Part shown: one piece after another, positions 19,601 to 29,269 of the stretch | Layout: each line of letters starts with the position of its first letter | Position numbering within the stretch: the stretch's first letter is position 1 | Source: Chaetoceros tenuissimus | Lineage: Eukaryota; Bacillariophyta; Thalassiosirophyceae; Chaetocerotales; Chaetocerotaceae | Direction: 5' to 3' | Assembly (NCBI GenBank): GCA_021927905.1 | Contig: BLLK01000056.1 | Coordinates: 186,001 to 250,000, forward strand | DNA: 64,000 nucleotides | Program-made: the position numbers and the translations under genes | Notes under the pieces: model-generated | What the model saw: the letters and a program-made list of their open reading frames with translations, nothing else | What the model was told of the DNA's origin: nothing | Databases searched by the model: none

Positions 19601-21959
19601 ATGGAGATTCATTAGTACCCACCAAAGCGCATATCTTTGCAACAGATCCTCCAAATTGTCTTTCCAACTTTGATGTGAATACCAGACCGTTGTCAAAGCG
19701 GTTACTGTACTCTAATAAATCTCCAGAAAGATAGCTAGATGAACAAGCAGCAGCTACACTGACAATCCACGACTCCCCAAAAGAACAAAGCCATTTATGA
19801 AGTGATGCATCACTTTCTTTATGAAAAGTAGTCAACTCTGTAGTTTCTTCTGGTGCAGGGAACAGTAATAATGTATTCAGAAGGAATATAGGATCAGGCT
19901 TTCTATTTTCAGCAAGGTTTGACAGAGATAATATTCTAGCAAACGCGAGCAAGAGACTTTGACGGTATGCTAGTACCACACTACCACTTTCGTTAAAATC
20001 TTTGAGAGACAGGACAGCACTACTAATTGACTCCATTGTCAAATTAACTTTTACTCCATCGTGTCCATCCCAAGCTCCAACAATTGCATCGAAAACTGAA
20101 ACAAGAGTTCTTGCTCTTGTTGCGTCTAGAAATTGCTTTGATAAAAGACTTTCTATGAATTCTTGAAGCCTAGCATCCCCAAATAATGACTTTGTGTAAT
20201 TAGAAATAAACGTTGGGAGCATAGTTGCAAGATCAAAGTTACTAGCTTTTCCATCCACCTCAAAATTCACTCCAGTTCCTACAGTTACCAGCGAATCATA
20301 TGACCTTATGAAATCAAATAGCATGAATCTAGGCGAAATGATACTGATTGGTGCTGCTCCCACCTTATTCGTTGCTGTAGACATTGGTTCGTCATCGTCG
20401 TGAGTAGCTTTGAAACCTACTTCTCCTCGAGCCATACGAAACAATGCAAGCTTACGCAAGGTAGGAGAGTCTGACATAAGTACTCTTGAGAACAAAGATC
20501 CTACCCATTCCCAAGTCATTTGTGGCAGAGAATCTTGCTTGAGGTTATCCTTCTTTGAATCAACACAAGCTCTACAGAGTTCAAGTGTAGTGCCCCATAC
20601 CTGCTCTACCAAGTGCACCTCTACTTCCATTTCAAGAGCTTCAAACACCATGACATACTTTTTCCAAAGATTGATACGATTATTGTATGCTCTCCACTTT
20701 TGTTGTTCATCATTACTGATATCCTTCTTCAATGCACTTTTGCATTTTCTTGTTTCCGCCTCCATGACACAACTCAAAATATGAATACCTCGACGTCTAA
20801 CCATTTGGTCTACATCTGTATCTTCAGCAGTACCATCTTGATAGGGATTCTTTTGCTTCTTTGTTTGCGTGAAGCCTCCACCACCTCTCATACCCTTTGT
20901 AGAATCCATTTTAGAATTGTCATCACTTCCACTACTGAGGCAAGACTGCAAGAATTCCCAAAAGATTTTCATGTCCGATAGCGTTGCTGTAGTTTCAATA
21001 TAATCTCTATAAGATTCTGGAATGATCAATGTCAAATCATGTACGCTATCCGCTAGAATACATAATAAAGCAGAAGCAACCGATGGAGCTGCCTTTTCCC
21101 AAGTTCGACACTTTCTTTTTTCGGATGAACCATTCCCAATCAAATCACAAATAAAAAGCCATATTTGATCCATTCTTTGTGGCAATTCACTATTCTGATT
21201 CTCAAGTAAAGCAGGAAGTAAAAGAGCTGTAATGGGTCTCATCAAAATTGTAGTTTTTCCATTGGCAATCAGTGGTTGGTCCAAATTATAATAACAAATT
21301 GCATTCAAGATGGACATGATGGTCTGAAAATTATACGTCAGTACTACATCTTTTGCATCGCTTGATAGTTCAGTCGTCAAGAGACGCGTCATGATTTTAC
21401 AATTAACATGAACGATAATGTTAATGTCTGTAAATGAAAGTCCCTTCTTTTTACTTTTGGACCTTGATGGTAGAGGAGTTACCAGTGCACTGCAAGTTTT
21501 GACATGAATACTCTCTAAACATGTCTTTAAATTTTGCTCTTCATATCCCGAAGCTTTTGCAAAGGATGCGTGTAGAATTGCATCGCGTAAGAGTGCATCA
21601 TACTGTGTATTCTCTTGCAAAATGGAGAAAGTAATGTGCTGTAACTTGAAAAAGAGACAATTTGGTGCAATTGCTAAAAGATACTGAATAACCAACAAAA
21701 TATCAGCATTCTTTTTCGACTTCAAAATATCAAGAATGAGACTTGCTTCTTCTTCAGATTGGACGAGAGCCTTGATAATATCTTGAGTTGTATTTGAAGC
21801 CTCTTTGCAGAGAACTTTCTCATTATTGGCGATTCCGAGAGATTGAATGAGGGAGTCATGAACTGGAATCAGTTGCTTCAAAGAAAGGCGTTCATCGCTT
21901 TTCTTCTGAGGCTTGAGAAGAGCTGCAAATGATAGCAATTGTTGTATAGGAGCCGACAT
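16626..21959 (-). CDS. TARBP1: TARBP1/Trm3-type tRNA (guanosine-2'-O-)-methyltransferase
   Basis: 1777 aa from the ATG at 21959; the frame stays open a little further upstream but without an ATG. About 1600 residues are alpha-helical and HEAT/ARM-like, as in Trm3 and TARBP1. The last 160 residues form the SPOUT methyltransferase domain. [20 protein letters not shown] is motif 1 (conserved Asn and Arg), [13 protein letters not shown] is motif 2, and [20 protein letters not shown] is motif 3, forming the AdoMet-binding trefoil knot. Trm3/TARBP1 methylates the 2'-O of G18 in the D-loop of tRNAs in the cytosol. Total length agrees with human TARBP1 (about 1600 aa) and yeast Trm3 (about 1400 aa). 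No intron is seen across 5.3 kb, which is unusual next to its intron-bearing neighbours. Confidence 0.93.
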   Translation of the reverse strand: [1777 protein letters not shown]

Positions 21960-22205
21960 TTCATATGTTTCTTGTTTCAAAAAGCAACAGTTGAATAATG
22001 AAGAGGCATATCTTTGGATTTCCTAACTTTCTTTCTTTGGCGAAGATTGAACGGATGGTGTCAAGCTATGTAGCCAACTAAGCATAAGATAGCCAGCCTG
22101 AAAACCTACTTTTTCAAAAATTTTCCTTTCTATTATTTACAAAAGTAGTTCGATGCTTTCATACACACTACTAGCTAGACATGATTTCTATCTATATTTT
22201 ATCAA

Positions 22206-22246
22206 GGGCGAGGCTTGGAGCCGCGTAGCGGCGTAGAGCCTCGCCC
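22206..22246. other. GC-rich nested perfect hairpin
   Basis: 10-bp arms GGGCGAGGCT (22206-22215) and AGCCTCGCCC (22237-22246) enclose a 5-bp stem GCCGC/GCGGC (22220-22224, 22228-22232). This island is strongly GC-rich in an AT-rich spacer and has no coding frame. It may be the core of a small inverted-repeat element or a structured transcript. Confidence 0.75.
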
Positions 22247-22996
22247 GTTTACTTAACCCCTGTACGTACGCGTGTGAGTGGATCGACCGACAATAGGGTG
22301 CTTCAGAAAAAACTAAAACGCTATATTAGAGTACTTCAATCATTAATTTAAAATAACCAATCGTTAGCATTTTATTCACTGATATTGGGAAAATTCGTCG
22401 AAAAATTCAGAGGCCCTATAACTTTCGTAATTCTAACAAAACTAACCCTGGTTTCCGACAATCGAATTTTTGAAAGTTGTAATGTTGACGTTGTTGCGTA
22501 CGTATACTTATAGTATCAAATTACAATGACAATAATAAGGCTTTGATCGCAGATTACATATTGGTCGCTCGCCCTTGACCATTAGATACCATCTACAATT
22601 ATATTTCATTTGAAATACTTGAAAAATAAATAAAAATTAATAATAAACTTGTAGATATTGCGTTGTTGAACTCAGTTTACGTCATTGTCCCCTGTATGAT
22701 ACTTGACAGGAGGCGAGAGAATCCTAGTTTGGCCTTCAACCAGTTTGTCCGCATCTTGTTCTCACAAGATCATGCTCGCTGATGTTCGTACACTTTTCAT
22801 GTCAAAACGTAGTTTCAGATTGTAGTTAATTCTTGCATCATACGACACGCATCATGCTTATATTCTCTCTTTCTGTATAACTACAAGTAGAACTTTGAAT
22901 CAGCCATCATCATGGTAATGATACGTTGCTTGCTAACTCTTTTTCTGTATATTCACTACTAATACAACTAAAATTCAACATATTCTCTCCTCCCAG

Positions 22997-23072
22997 AACA
23001 TATACATATATTCTCATTCGTGTTGTATTTATTTAACATATACATATATTCTCATTCGTGTTGTATTTATTT
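22997..23072. repeat. 38-bp tandem duplication (2 copies)
   Basis: Copies 22997-23034 and 23035-23072 are identical. The same unit length (38 bp) as the unrelated duplication at 2192-2267 is probably a coincidence. Confidence 0.85.
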
Positions 23073-23443
23073 TCAGCAATACGATTTGTTTTTCGAAAGG
23101 GATTGCAACTAGCCTGAGCATTCTGCTTTTTTTTTTCTCTGATGTTATAAATGCAGCTAATATGATTATTGTGCTTCTTTGAATTGATCTTGAACTTCTG
23201 CTATATTGTTTCTACATAAAGCAAAGTGAAATTAAGAGATTATGGCAATACCTAATTTACATATGCTGATTGATTTATGAATCATCGCAATATACTTCTC
23301 GCCTTCTCGAGCAACTCAGAATTCATATTCAACTCTTCTCGCTCGATTGCTCCGCTCGCCAAAATGGCTTTTGCAGCAAGACCTCTATGTATGCAGCCTG
23401 TAATTCATTTTATGCATTCATTTTTATGTAGATTTTAATTATG

Positions 23444-23818
23444 TTATGGATTACTTCGGGGGTCGTTGGATATTTTTAACGAGTTTAGCATCTTTTGCAA
23501 GATGAGGAATTTTTGAATGAGTTCTTGTCTTTCATTTAGTACTGCTTCTAACTCATCATTGAGTGACCGATGTTCTTCTTCATCTTTCATATCTTCTTCC
23601 TTCAATGCTCGTTTTTCTTCAATCATCAAAGCATCTTCTGGAGAATTGAAGTCATCACGGCTTCCTTCTCCGTCGTCCGACGCCCTTAATCTAGTATCTG
23701 TGTTTTGATCTTGCTGTGGTTCCTCTTCGATCCTAGAGAGGTCTCCTTCCTGTTGCTGCTCTGCATTTACTGTACTTTCATTTTGCTGCTGCTGGCATTC
23801 TGGCTCTATTACACTCAT
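23444..23818 (-). CDS. Small acidic Gln-rich protein with C-terminal helix, family A
   Basis: 124 aa from the ATG at 23818. The N-terminal 70 residues are Gln/Glu-rich and disordered (ECQQQQNE, NAEQQQEG). The C-terminal 45 are a charged amphipathic helix (ELEAVLNERQELIQKFLILQ). The gene at 28574-28954 has the same size, strand, composition and a matching C-terminal pattern (E-L-E-x-x-L-x-E-R-x-x-L, then K-x-x-I, then L-K). I take the two as distant paralogues flanking the RING-H2 cluster. Function unknown; a coiled-coil interaction helix is the only visible feature. Confidence 0.55.
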   Translation of the reverse strand: MSVIEPECQQQQNESTVNAEQQQEGDLSRIEEEPQQDQNTDTRLRASDDGEGSRDDFNSPEDALMIEEKRALKEEDMKDEEEHRSLNDELEAVLNERQELIQKFLILQKMLNSLKISNDPRSNP

Positions 23819-24392
23819 TTTCAAAGTTGTTTACAAAAAGTTCATTTTATGTCACTCAATCGTATGAAGAACATTAAACTTGTGCAACGAGGAGAGAAGT
23901 CTGATGAGCGAAAAACTAGAGGAGAAGATACAGTACCATTGTTCCGAGACACAAGTCTTGACATCATTTTTCTCGAACAAAGAAAGAAGGAAAAAGGCAG
24001 TAGGATTGACGTCACTATTATCTGTTGGGAAGACAAGCAATAATGTACAATGCTGTCTACCTGATGTATAATTGCGTCAGAGAAATCATGCAATAGATCT
24101 GACGTATGAAAGACGCATTACGGTTCGCATCATGACATTTTAATTTACGGGAATACTTGAAGAAACCCGGAGTTAAAGTAAGACGTACTTGAGAAGGGCT
24201 TCGCATATTTTCGCGCTTTTTAAAACATTTCATTTCTTACTAGTCCACAAAATATTATTAATATTATGATATCTACAACGACTCCTTCTTGTTATATTAT
24301 GTCAGTCATACATCCAAATTAATAAGTGGTAGATAAAGTACTCGAATAAACATTTATAAATTATCATCTTCTACCGCTTTTCCTCACATCTT
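23819..24392. other. Intergenic
   Basis: About 570 bp. Several overlapping short frames on both strands (for example 23842-24093) have no family likeness and no consistent codon use. No gene supported. Confidence 0.35.
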
Positions 24393-25117
24393 CTACACAC
24401 TTTCTATACAGATGTAATCACTTCTACACATTGGACATTCATCATGCTCCATCAACCACGGTACTATACAATCCGTATGAAAGGCATGTGCACATTCTTC
24501 ATTCTTTGACCATGCAATATCATCGCCTTTAACATAGTCCTCGCAGCATATGGGACATGTCTTTGGCGAGTAAAGAGTAGTACTACCATCATGATTATCA
24601 GTACGAATGGAGATGTTGAGTGTTGATCTGATGGATCGGAATGTTTCGACGAGGATGTCGTTCTTTTTCTCATTGCTGTTGTCAGCATCAGTTTTTCTTC
24701 CTTCTTCCTTTGTAACATATTTATCTCTCCATGAAGAAAGTCTCAAATGGTCGCCATAAGTCGAACGTTGTGAGAGTTCTTCCTCGTGAGGAAGTATGAT
24801 GCTTTGAGTAATATATCTCTCTCCCTTTGTCTTTGATAGAACCTTCTTATGTATGAGGTGCTGTAGTATAAGCAAATATCTTTCTGTCTTTCTACCTCTT
24901 GATTATTTCTCTGAATTTGAGGTATCTGTCGCTGCTGTGAATGACGATTTGATTCTCTTGGGCTCTCCCGACATGCCCGAAATATCAATGCAATTAATAG
25001 GCAGCCTAGACAGATTATTATAGTTGTTGTAATAACATCAAGAGCCATTTCTATTTGATCTTTCGCTTCTTTTGTGGAAGTAATTGTAACTTTGTGTGCT
25101 GCCAGGAGGCTTCCCAT
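24393..25117 (-). pseudogene. RING-H2 finger membrane protein, copy A (single frameshift)
   Basis: The first frame starts at the ATG at 25117 with an N-terminal region and a membrane helix (VITTTIIICLGCLLIALIF). The second frame, shifted by one base, runs from about 24890 to 24393 and ends in a complete RING-H2 (CPICCEDYVKGDDIAWSKNE, CAHAFHTDC, CPMC). Compared with the intact paralogue at 26986-28083, one base is missing between the NQE and RY(L)L positions (about 24882-24896). Both frames are conserved right up to that point, so the break is recent, or it is a sequence error. Copy A also lacks most of the middle of copy D. If functional, it would be a membrane-bound E3 ligase. Confidence 0.75.
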
Positions 25118-25341
25118 AGTGACGAAGGGGTTCGCTTCTCATCTTTTCTTTGCGCGCTTTTGCCTGGTGCTCTCTGGAACCCGAACCTCAATGCCATCTT
25201 CTTTGACAAAACATTTCACTTTTGAAAAAACACAAGTGCAAAACCAATAACGGACCGAATCTTAATAACTTCGTATAACAAACCGATGGCGAAAGATGAA
25301 AGTGGCCTTTATGTAGCAGCGCTGTAGGCGATCGTAATCAT

Positions 25342-25960
25342 ATGGAAGCAGAATATAGACAAACTGACTCGGATAATGAAACGAACATTGAAATGAACAA
25401 TCAAGAAGCCCTTGGAAATGATATTGTATTGACAAGACGCAGTATGAACTACATAACGGTCGAATCAGTCATGTACTTCAGAACATTATATAAAAAAGTG
25501 CTTTCAAAATCAATTAAAACAAAAAGTAAACTTCGAAAGAACCTCGAGCATCTCACATATTACCTCACGAGCAAGGGTTGTCTTCACGCACTTTGTCATA
25601 TCAGAAAATAAGCAGTCGTCAGTATCATCATCTTGGTGGTTCAAGAAGTGGTATCGAAAAGAGAAAGGGACGAACTTTGATAAAAAGAATGACATTATTA
25701 TTCAGACACTTCGTTCGATAAGGTCAACTCTTAAACTTTACCTCAACAACGCTGCTAATTTACATAATTCACTCTATTCTCCAAGAATATGTCCAATATG
25801 CTGCGAAGATTACGTCAAAGGCGATGATATCGCTTGGTCAAAGAATGAAGAGTGTTGCCATGCGTTTCATATCGATTGTATAGTACCTTGGTTGATGGAG
25901 CATGAGGAATGTCCAATGTGTCGATGTGATTACGTATTCATAGAGCATGATGATGATTAG
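25342..25960 (+). pseudogene. RING-H2 finger protein, copy B (inverted, frame broken)
   Basis: This is the only copy of the cluster on the + strand. An N-terminal frame from 25342 carries YKKVLSKS, corresponding to HKKVLSK in the others. After a one-base frame change between about 25530 and 25610, the downstream frame reads IQTLRSIRSTLK, then CPICCEDYVKGDDIAWSKNE, CCHAFHIDC and CPMCRCDY, and stops at 25960. The RING half is intact and about as conserved as in copy D, but it has no ATG of its own before Met in the RING. No membrane helix is visible at its N-terminus. Probably a decaying gene; a missed intron in the frame-change zone is an alternative. Confidence 0.65.
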
Positions 25961-26033
25961 GTAGAGAAACTGTGTGTGAACAATAAAGATAACCCTTAAT
26001 GCAAAATATTTTCTAAGTATGTACATGTAGCTT

Positions 26034-26690
26034 TTAATCTATTTCTTTTTTGTTGATATAGTCACTCCTACAAATTGGACAGTCTTCACTCTTCCATCAA
26101 CCAGGGCAAAATACAATCAGTATGAAAGGCATGACAACATTCTTCATTCTTTGACCATGCAATGTCGTCACCTTTGACGTAGTCCTCACAGCAAATGGGA
26201 CAAATCTTTGGGGAGTAAAGAGTTTCATTTTCTTCAAAGTACTACGAATGGAAATATTTAGTGCCGACCTTATCGATCTGAGCGTTTCTATTAGGATGTC
26301 ACTTTTCCCCTCATGAGCTTGATCATCTATTCCGTTGATGATACTGTTCGATGACGATATATTACAAAATAGATTATTTTTCTATAGCTCTGCCTTAATG
26401 ATAGCTGCTGTTCGTGAGGTAGTACTAGATGTTGCTTGAGGATATTCGTCGACTTTGATAGAATCTTTTTGTGAATTAGATTTTGAAGAGTAATATCTCG
26501 TTTTTCAACATGAAGAGCCTCCTGACTGTTGACAGTCCTCCTATAAGCAGCAGTGCGAGTATTTGCATTCGTATGTTGTCTCCTTTCTTGTCCTCGTCTT
26601 ACATATAATTGCCTCCGTCGTTCTATTGGGTTCCATGTCTGAGAATTACCTCACGACGTAACCTTCTTTCCCTTTCTTTTCTTTCTTTGT
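26034..26690 (-). pseudogene. RING-H2 finger protein, copy C (at least two frameshifts)
   Basis: Reading the minus strand from about 26690, one frame gives SQEALHVEKRDITLQNLIHK and then LPHEQQLSLRQSYR, the same order as the middle of copies A and D. A later frame gives SDILIETLRSIRSALNIS. A third gives the RING (CPICCEDYVKGDDIAWSKNE, CCHAFHTDC). Within the RING an extra base after W-L-M-E throws the last Cys pair (CPIC) out of frame. At least two frameshifts make this a pseudogene. The end in the restored frame is a TAA at 26034. Confidence 0.75.
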
Positions 26691-26985
26691 GTCCCTCTAA
26701 CAAACAGCCGACTACACAATTAAATACTATCTTTTCTCATCTAGCAAAGTATTCAAGATCCTTTTAAATTCCATCAGTATATGTGCATTTGGCATCGTTT
26801 TCATTTCCGTCGATGCAGTGCTTTCTTGGGAGAAAATACAGTGATGTTTCAGTCGTGGGGCTTCGCATTTTTTATAATGACACACAATGGCAGGTGTCAA
26901 GATTTTCAATGCCAATAGAAACAAAATGAGAAAAGGAGGCTTAAACTCAAACTAAGGAGAAACATGAAACATATAGTATTAACAT

Positions 26986-28083
26986 TTATATTTCCTCCAT
27001 GTTAATATAATTACATCGGCACATGGGACATTCCTTATGCTCCATCAACCACGGTACTATACAATCGGTATGAAACGCGTGGCAACATTCTTCATTCTTT
27101 GACCAAGCGATATCATCGCCTTTGACGTAGTCCTCACAGCATATAGGGCAAATGGTTGGAGAATATAACGAAAGGTGTTCGCGTTTTGATGCATTATTGA
27201 ATTTAGATCGGATCGAACGAAGTGTTTCGACTAAGATATTATCTTTTTTCTTGTTCCTTTCAATATTATCGATAAAAACACGTTTGTTCCTCAAGGAGGA
27301 GGACAATCTCAAAGAATGATGCGAGAGGTTCCGAGAAGAAAGTTCTTCCTCATGAGGTAGCACCGTCTTTAGTACAACTTTCTTGTGAATGACTTGTTGA
27401 AGTACGAATAAGTATCTGTTATTTCTAAAAGCTTCTTGTTTATTCAAGGTCAGTCCGATCTGTTGTTCTCTAGTTTGTATCCAGTTGCTAGTAGAATAGT
27501 TACTTCTCTCTTGATAATTTTGTGCTATGTTTGGATTCGAAAGCTCTGAGATTATATGTTCTCTTCGTTGACTTCTCAAGCGACCATGTAACAAATTTTC
27601 ATTTTGTTGAAGATTTCTTGCCCGTAGCTCCCTTTGTCTTGTCAGTCTACGGAGCCCAACAAAATAATTATCTGCATCAACATTTCGATGACTTTCATCT
27701 TCTTGATATCTTCCACCATCATGTTCTAAACCCAAAAGAGACCTTTGTATAGGGCCCTGTGTTGTTAGATCCACATATAATTGACTTCTTAAAGGACCTA
27801 GTCCTTGCCATTGTAGTCGAGTACGTGTATGCCTGCCAAGTGTCTGCAACCTTCTCAAATTTTCTTGCAAACGATTTTCTCTATTGTGAATACTTTCTCT
27901 TTCGTCATTTTGTTCCTCATCTTCTTCTTGTCTACGAATCTCTTCGTCTATATGTTCCAATTCAAGTCTACGAATGTTTGCAAAATAACTTTTCCATTCT
28001 TTCGAATTTTTACTTTCTAAACAATAGTAAAGTATGCCATTGCAAAATGCTAGAACAAATACAACGATAGCTAGAAACACCAT
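26986..28083 (-). CDS. RING-H2 finger membrane protein, copy D (intact)
   Basis: 365 aa. Residues 1-22 are a hydrophobic N-terminal anchor or signal (MVFLAIVVFVLAFCNGILYY). Residues 35-230 are Arg/Glu/Gln-rich and likely helical or disordered (EEIRRQEEDEEQNDERE). LPHEEELSSR and ILVETLRSIRS are conserved in all four copies. The C-terminal RING-H2 (about 313-357) has all eight ligands: CPIC, C-C-H-A-F-H-T-D-C and CPMC. RING-H2 proteins of this layout are membrane-bound E3 ubiquitin ligases that act on membrane or ER substrates. This is the full-length reference copy of the local cluster. Confidence 0.85.
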   Translation of the reverse strand: MVFLAIVVFVLAFCNGILYYCLESKNSKEWKSYFANIRRLELEHIDEEIRRQEEDEEQNDERESIHNRENRLQENLRRLQTLGRHTRTRLQWQGLGPLRSQLYVDLTTQGPIQRSLLGLEHDGGRYQEDESHRNVDADNYFVGLRRLTRQRELRARNLQQNENLLHGRLRSQRREHIISELSNPNIAQNYQERSNYSTSNWIQTREQQIGLTLNKQEAFRNNRYLFVLQQVIHKKVVLKTVLPHEEELSSRNLSHHSLRLSSSLRNKRVFIDNIERNKKKDNILVETLRSIRSKFNNASKREHLSLYSPTICPICCEDYVKGDDIAWSKNEECCHAFHTDCIVPWLMEHKECPMCRCNYINMEEI

Positions 28084-28573
28084 TAAAGGTACGAGCTCGC
28101 TCTTCTTGTTTCAATTTAAATTTATTGAGTGGTACTGAACATGTATTGACTAATTGATTTGGTCGTGAGGGTTCGTGTTCTTTATAAAAATGCATTCCAT
28201 TCTAGACATCTGTCAAAGCGTTCTTTGTACGTGAACTTCTTTCGTAAAACGCAAGAATCAAACTACACTTTGAGGAACATGAACACACAAAAACTCGGCT
28301 TACTTTATTCTATTGTAATGCAATCTATTTATACTCATTTGTACATTGATAAAGAATGTATGTACTCATGCTCGGTCTGCGCATGACGAATAAATTACTA
28401 TACAAGCGTACTTTTTGAAATTGTGACATAATGTCTGCTCCATTTCTTGTAGTACTACAGAAAATATTATCTTACATCCGAATCTGCAGGAAACAATCAA
28501 TATAATATACACATACATCAGTCCTTGCTTATTTCATATCTTCATTTTCATCATTAGCATATGAAGGAAATCT
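28084..28573. other. Intergenic
   Basis: About 490 bp between copy D of the RING-H2 family and the small acidic gene. No gene or repeat seen. Confidence 0.35.
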
Positions 28574-28954
28574 TCATTGTACTTCGTGGGACTTCAAATA
28601 GTCCACTATGATTTTAATCACAATGTATTTTTTCATGAGCAGATATCGTTCCATCAGTATTTCCTGCTCCAATTCGAGGATAGAAGCATCACCTTGTATT
28701 AAAACATCTTGTTGTTGGCCAGTATTGTTGCTTTCTTCGTCACTACTAGTAGTAGTGCTATGGACTTCTTCCTCATCTTCCTGACACCTAGCAGCTGTCG
28801 GTGACGCAACATTTGTTTCACAGGAAGAATCATCTGACCTCATATCGTTGTCTTGGCTTCTCGAAACATTGTTTTCCATATCTTCTTGATTGTTATCCTT
28901 AGTAGTATTGACTTGCTGTTCTTTAGAATTGCGTTGTGGATCTTGTAGCCTCAT
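28574..28954 (-). CDS. Small acidic Gln/Ser-rich protein with C-terminal helix, family A
   Basis: 126 aa. Disordered Asn/Gln/Asp/Ser-rich N-terminus (QDNDMRSDDSSCETN, TTSSDEESNNTGQQQ), then a C-terminal amphipathic helix (ELEQEILMERYLLMKKYIVI). The helix matches the one in the gene at 23444-23818 (E-L-E, E-R-x-x-L, K, I, V-x-x-L-K). Unknown function. The two genes bracket the RING-H2 copies on the same strand. Confidence 0.55.
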   Translation of the reverse strand: MRLQDPQRNSKEQQVNTTKDNNQEDMENNVSRSQDNDMRSDDSSCETNVASPTAARCQEDEEEVHSTTTSSDEESNNTGQQQDVLIQGDASILELEQEILMERYLLMKKYIVIKIIVDYLKSHEVQ

Positions 28955-29269
28955 ATTTCTTCAATTAATGTTTAGATGTTTGCGTTCTCTTTGTATTGAA
29001 TTCTTTTTGAGCAATAGGGAAGCGCACTAGCGAAAAGCCATGTCAGCATAATTTCGATCGTGTCAGCTGTAGGTTGTTCGTTTTCTCAGAAATTCGAGAA
29101 AAATAAAGCAGTACGTACGTAGAGGAAATGACTGGGTCTCACCTTCCCGCAATTTTTAAAATTTGACACTGTCAGTGACGTATATTAAATTTCTGTTTTT
29201 GAATTCAGACTACGAAAAACAAAACTTATGTAGAAATTATTAAAATTTTCCTATTTGCATTCTTTTTAT
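28955..29269. other. Intergenic
   Basis: About 315 bp, no recognisable feature. Confidence 0.35.

Larger units (their letters stand above)
21960..23443. other. 1.5-kb intergenic region with GC-rich hairpin and tandem repeat
   Basis: No gene recognised. It contains a GC-rich nested hairpin (22206-22246) and a 38-bp tandem duplication (22997-23072), listed separately. The remainder is AT-rich with no frame that resembles a protein. Confidence 0.45.

Noticed and set aside
22912-23112. A possible two-exon micro-gene: ATG at 22912, GT at 22915, AG at 23076, then 11 codons and a stop
   Set aside because: Product of 12 aa without family; the acceptor lies inside a 38-bp tandem duplication, so the splice pattern is easily produced by chance.
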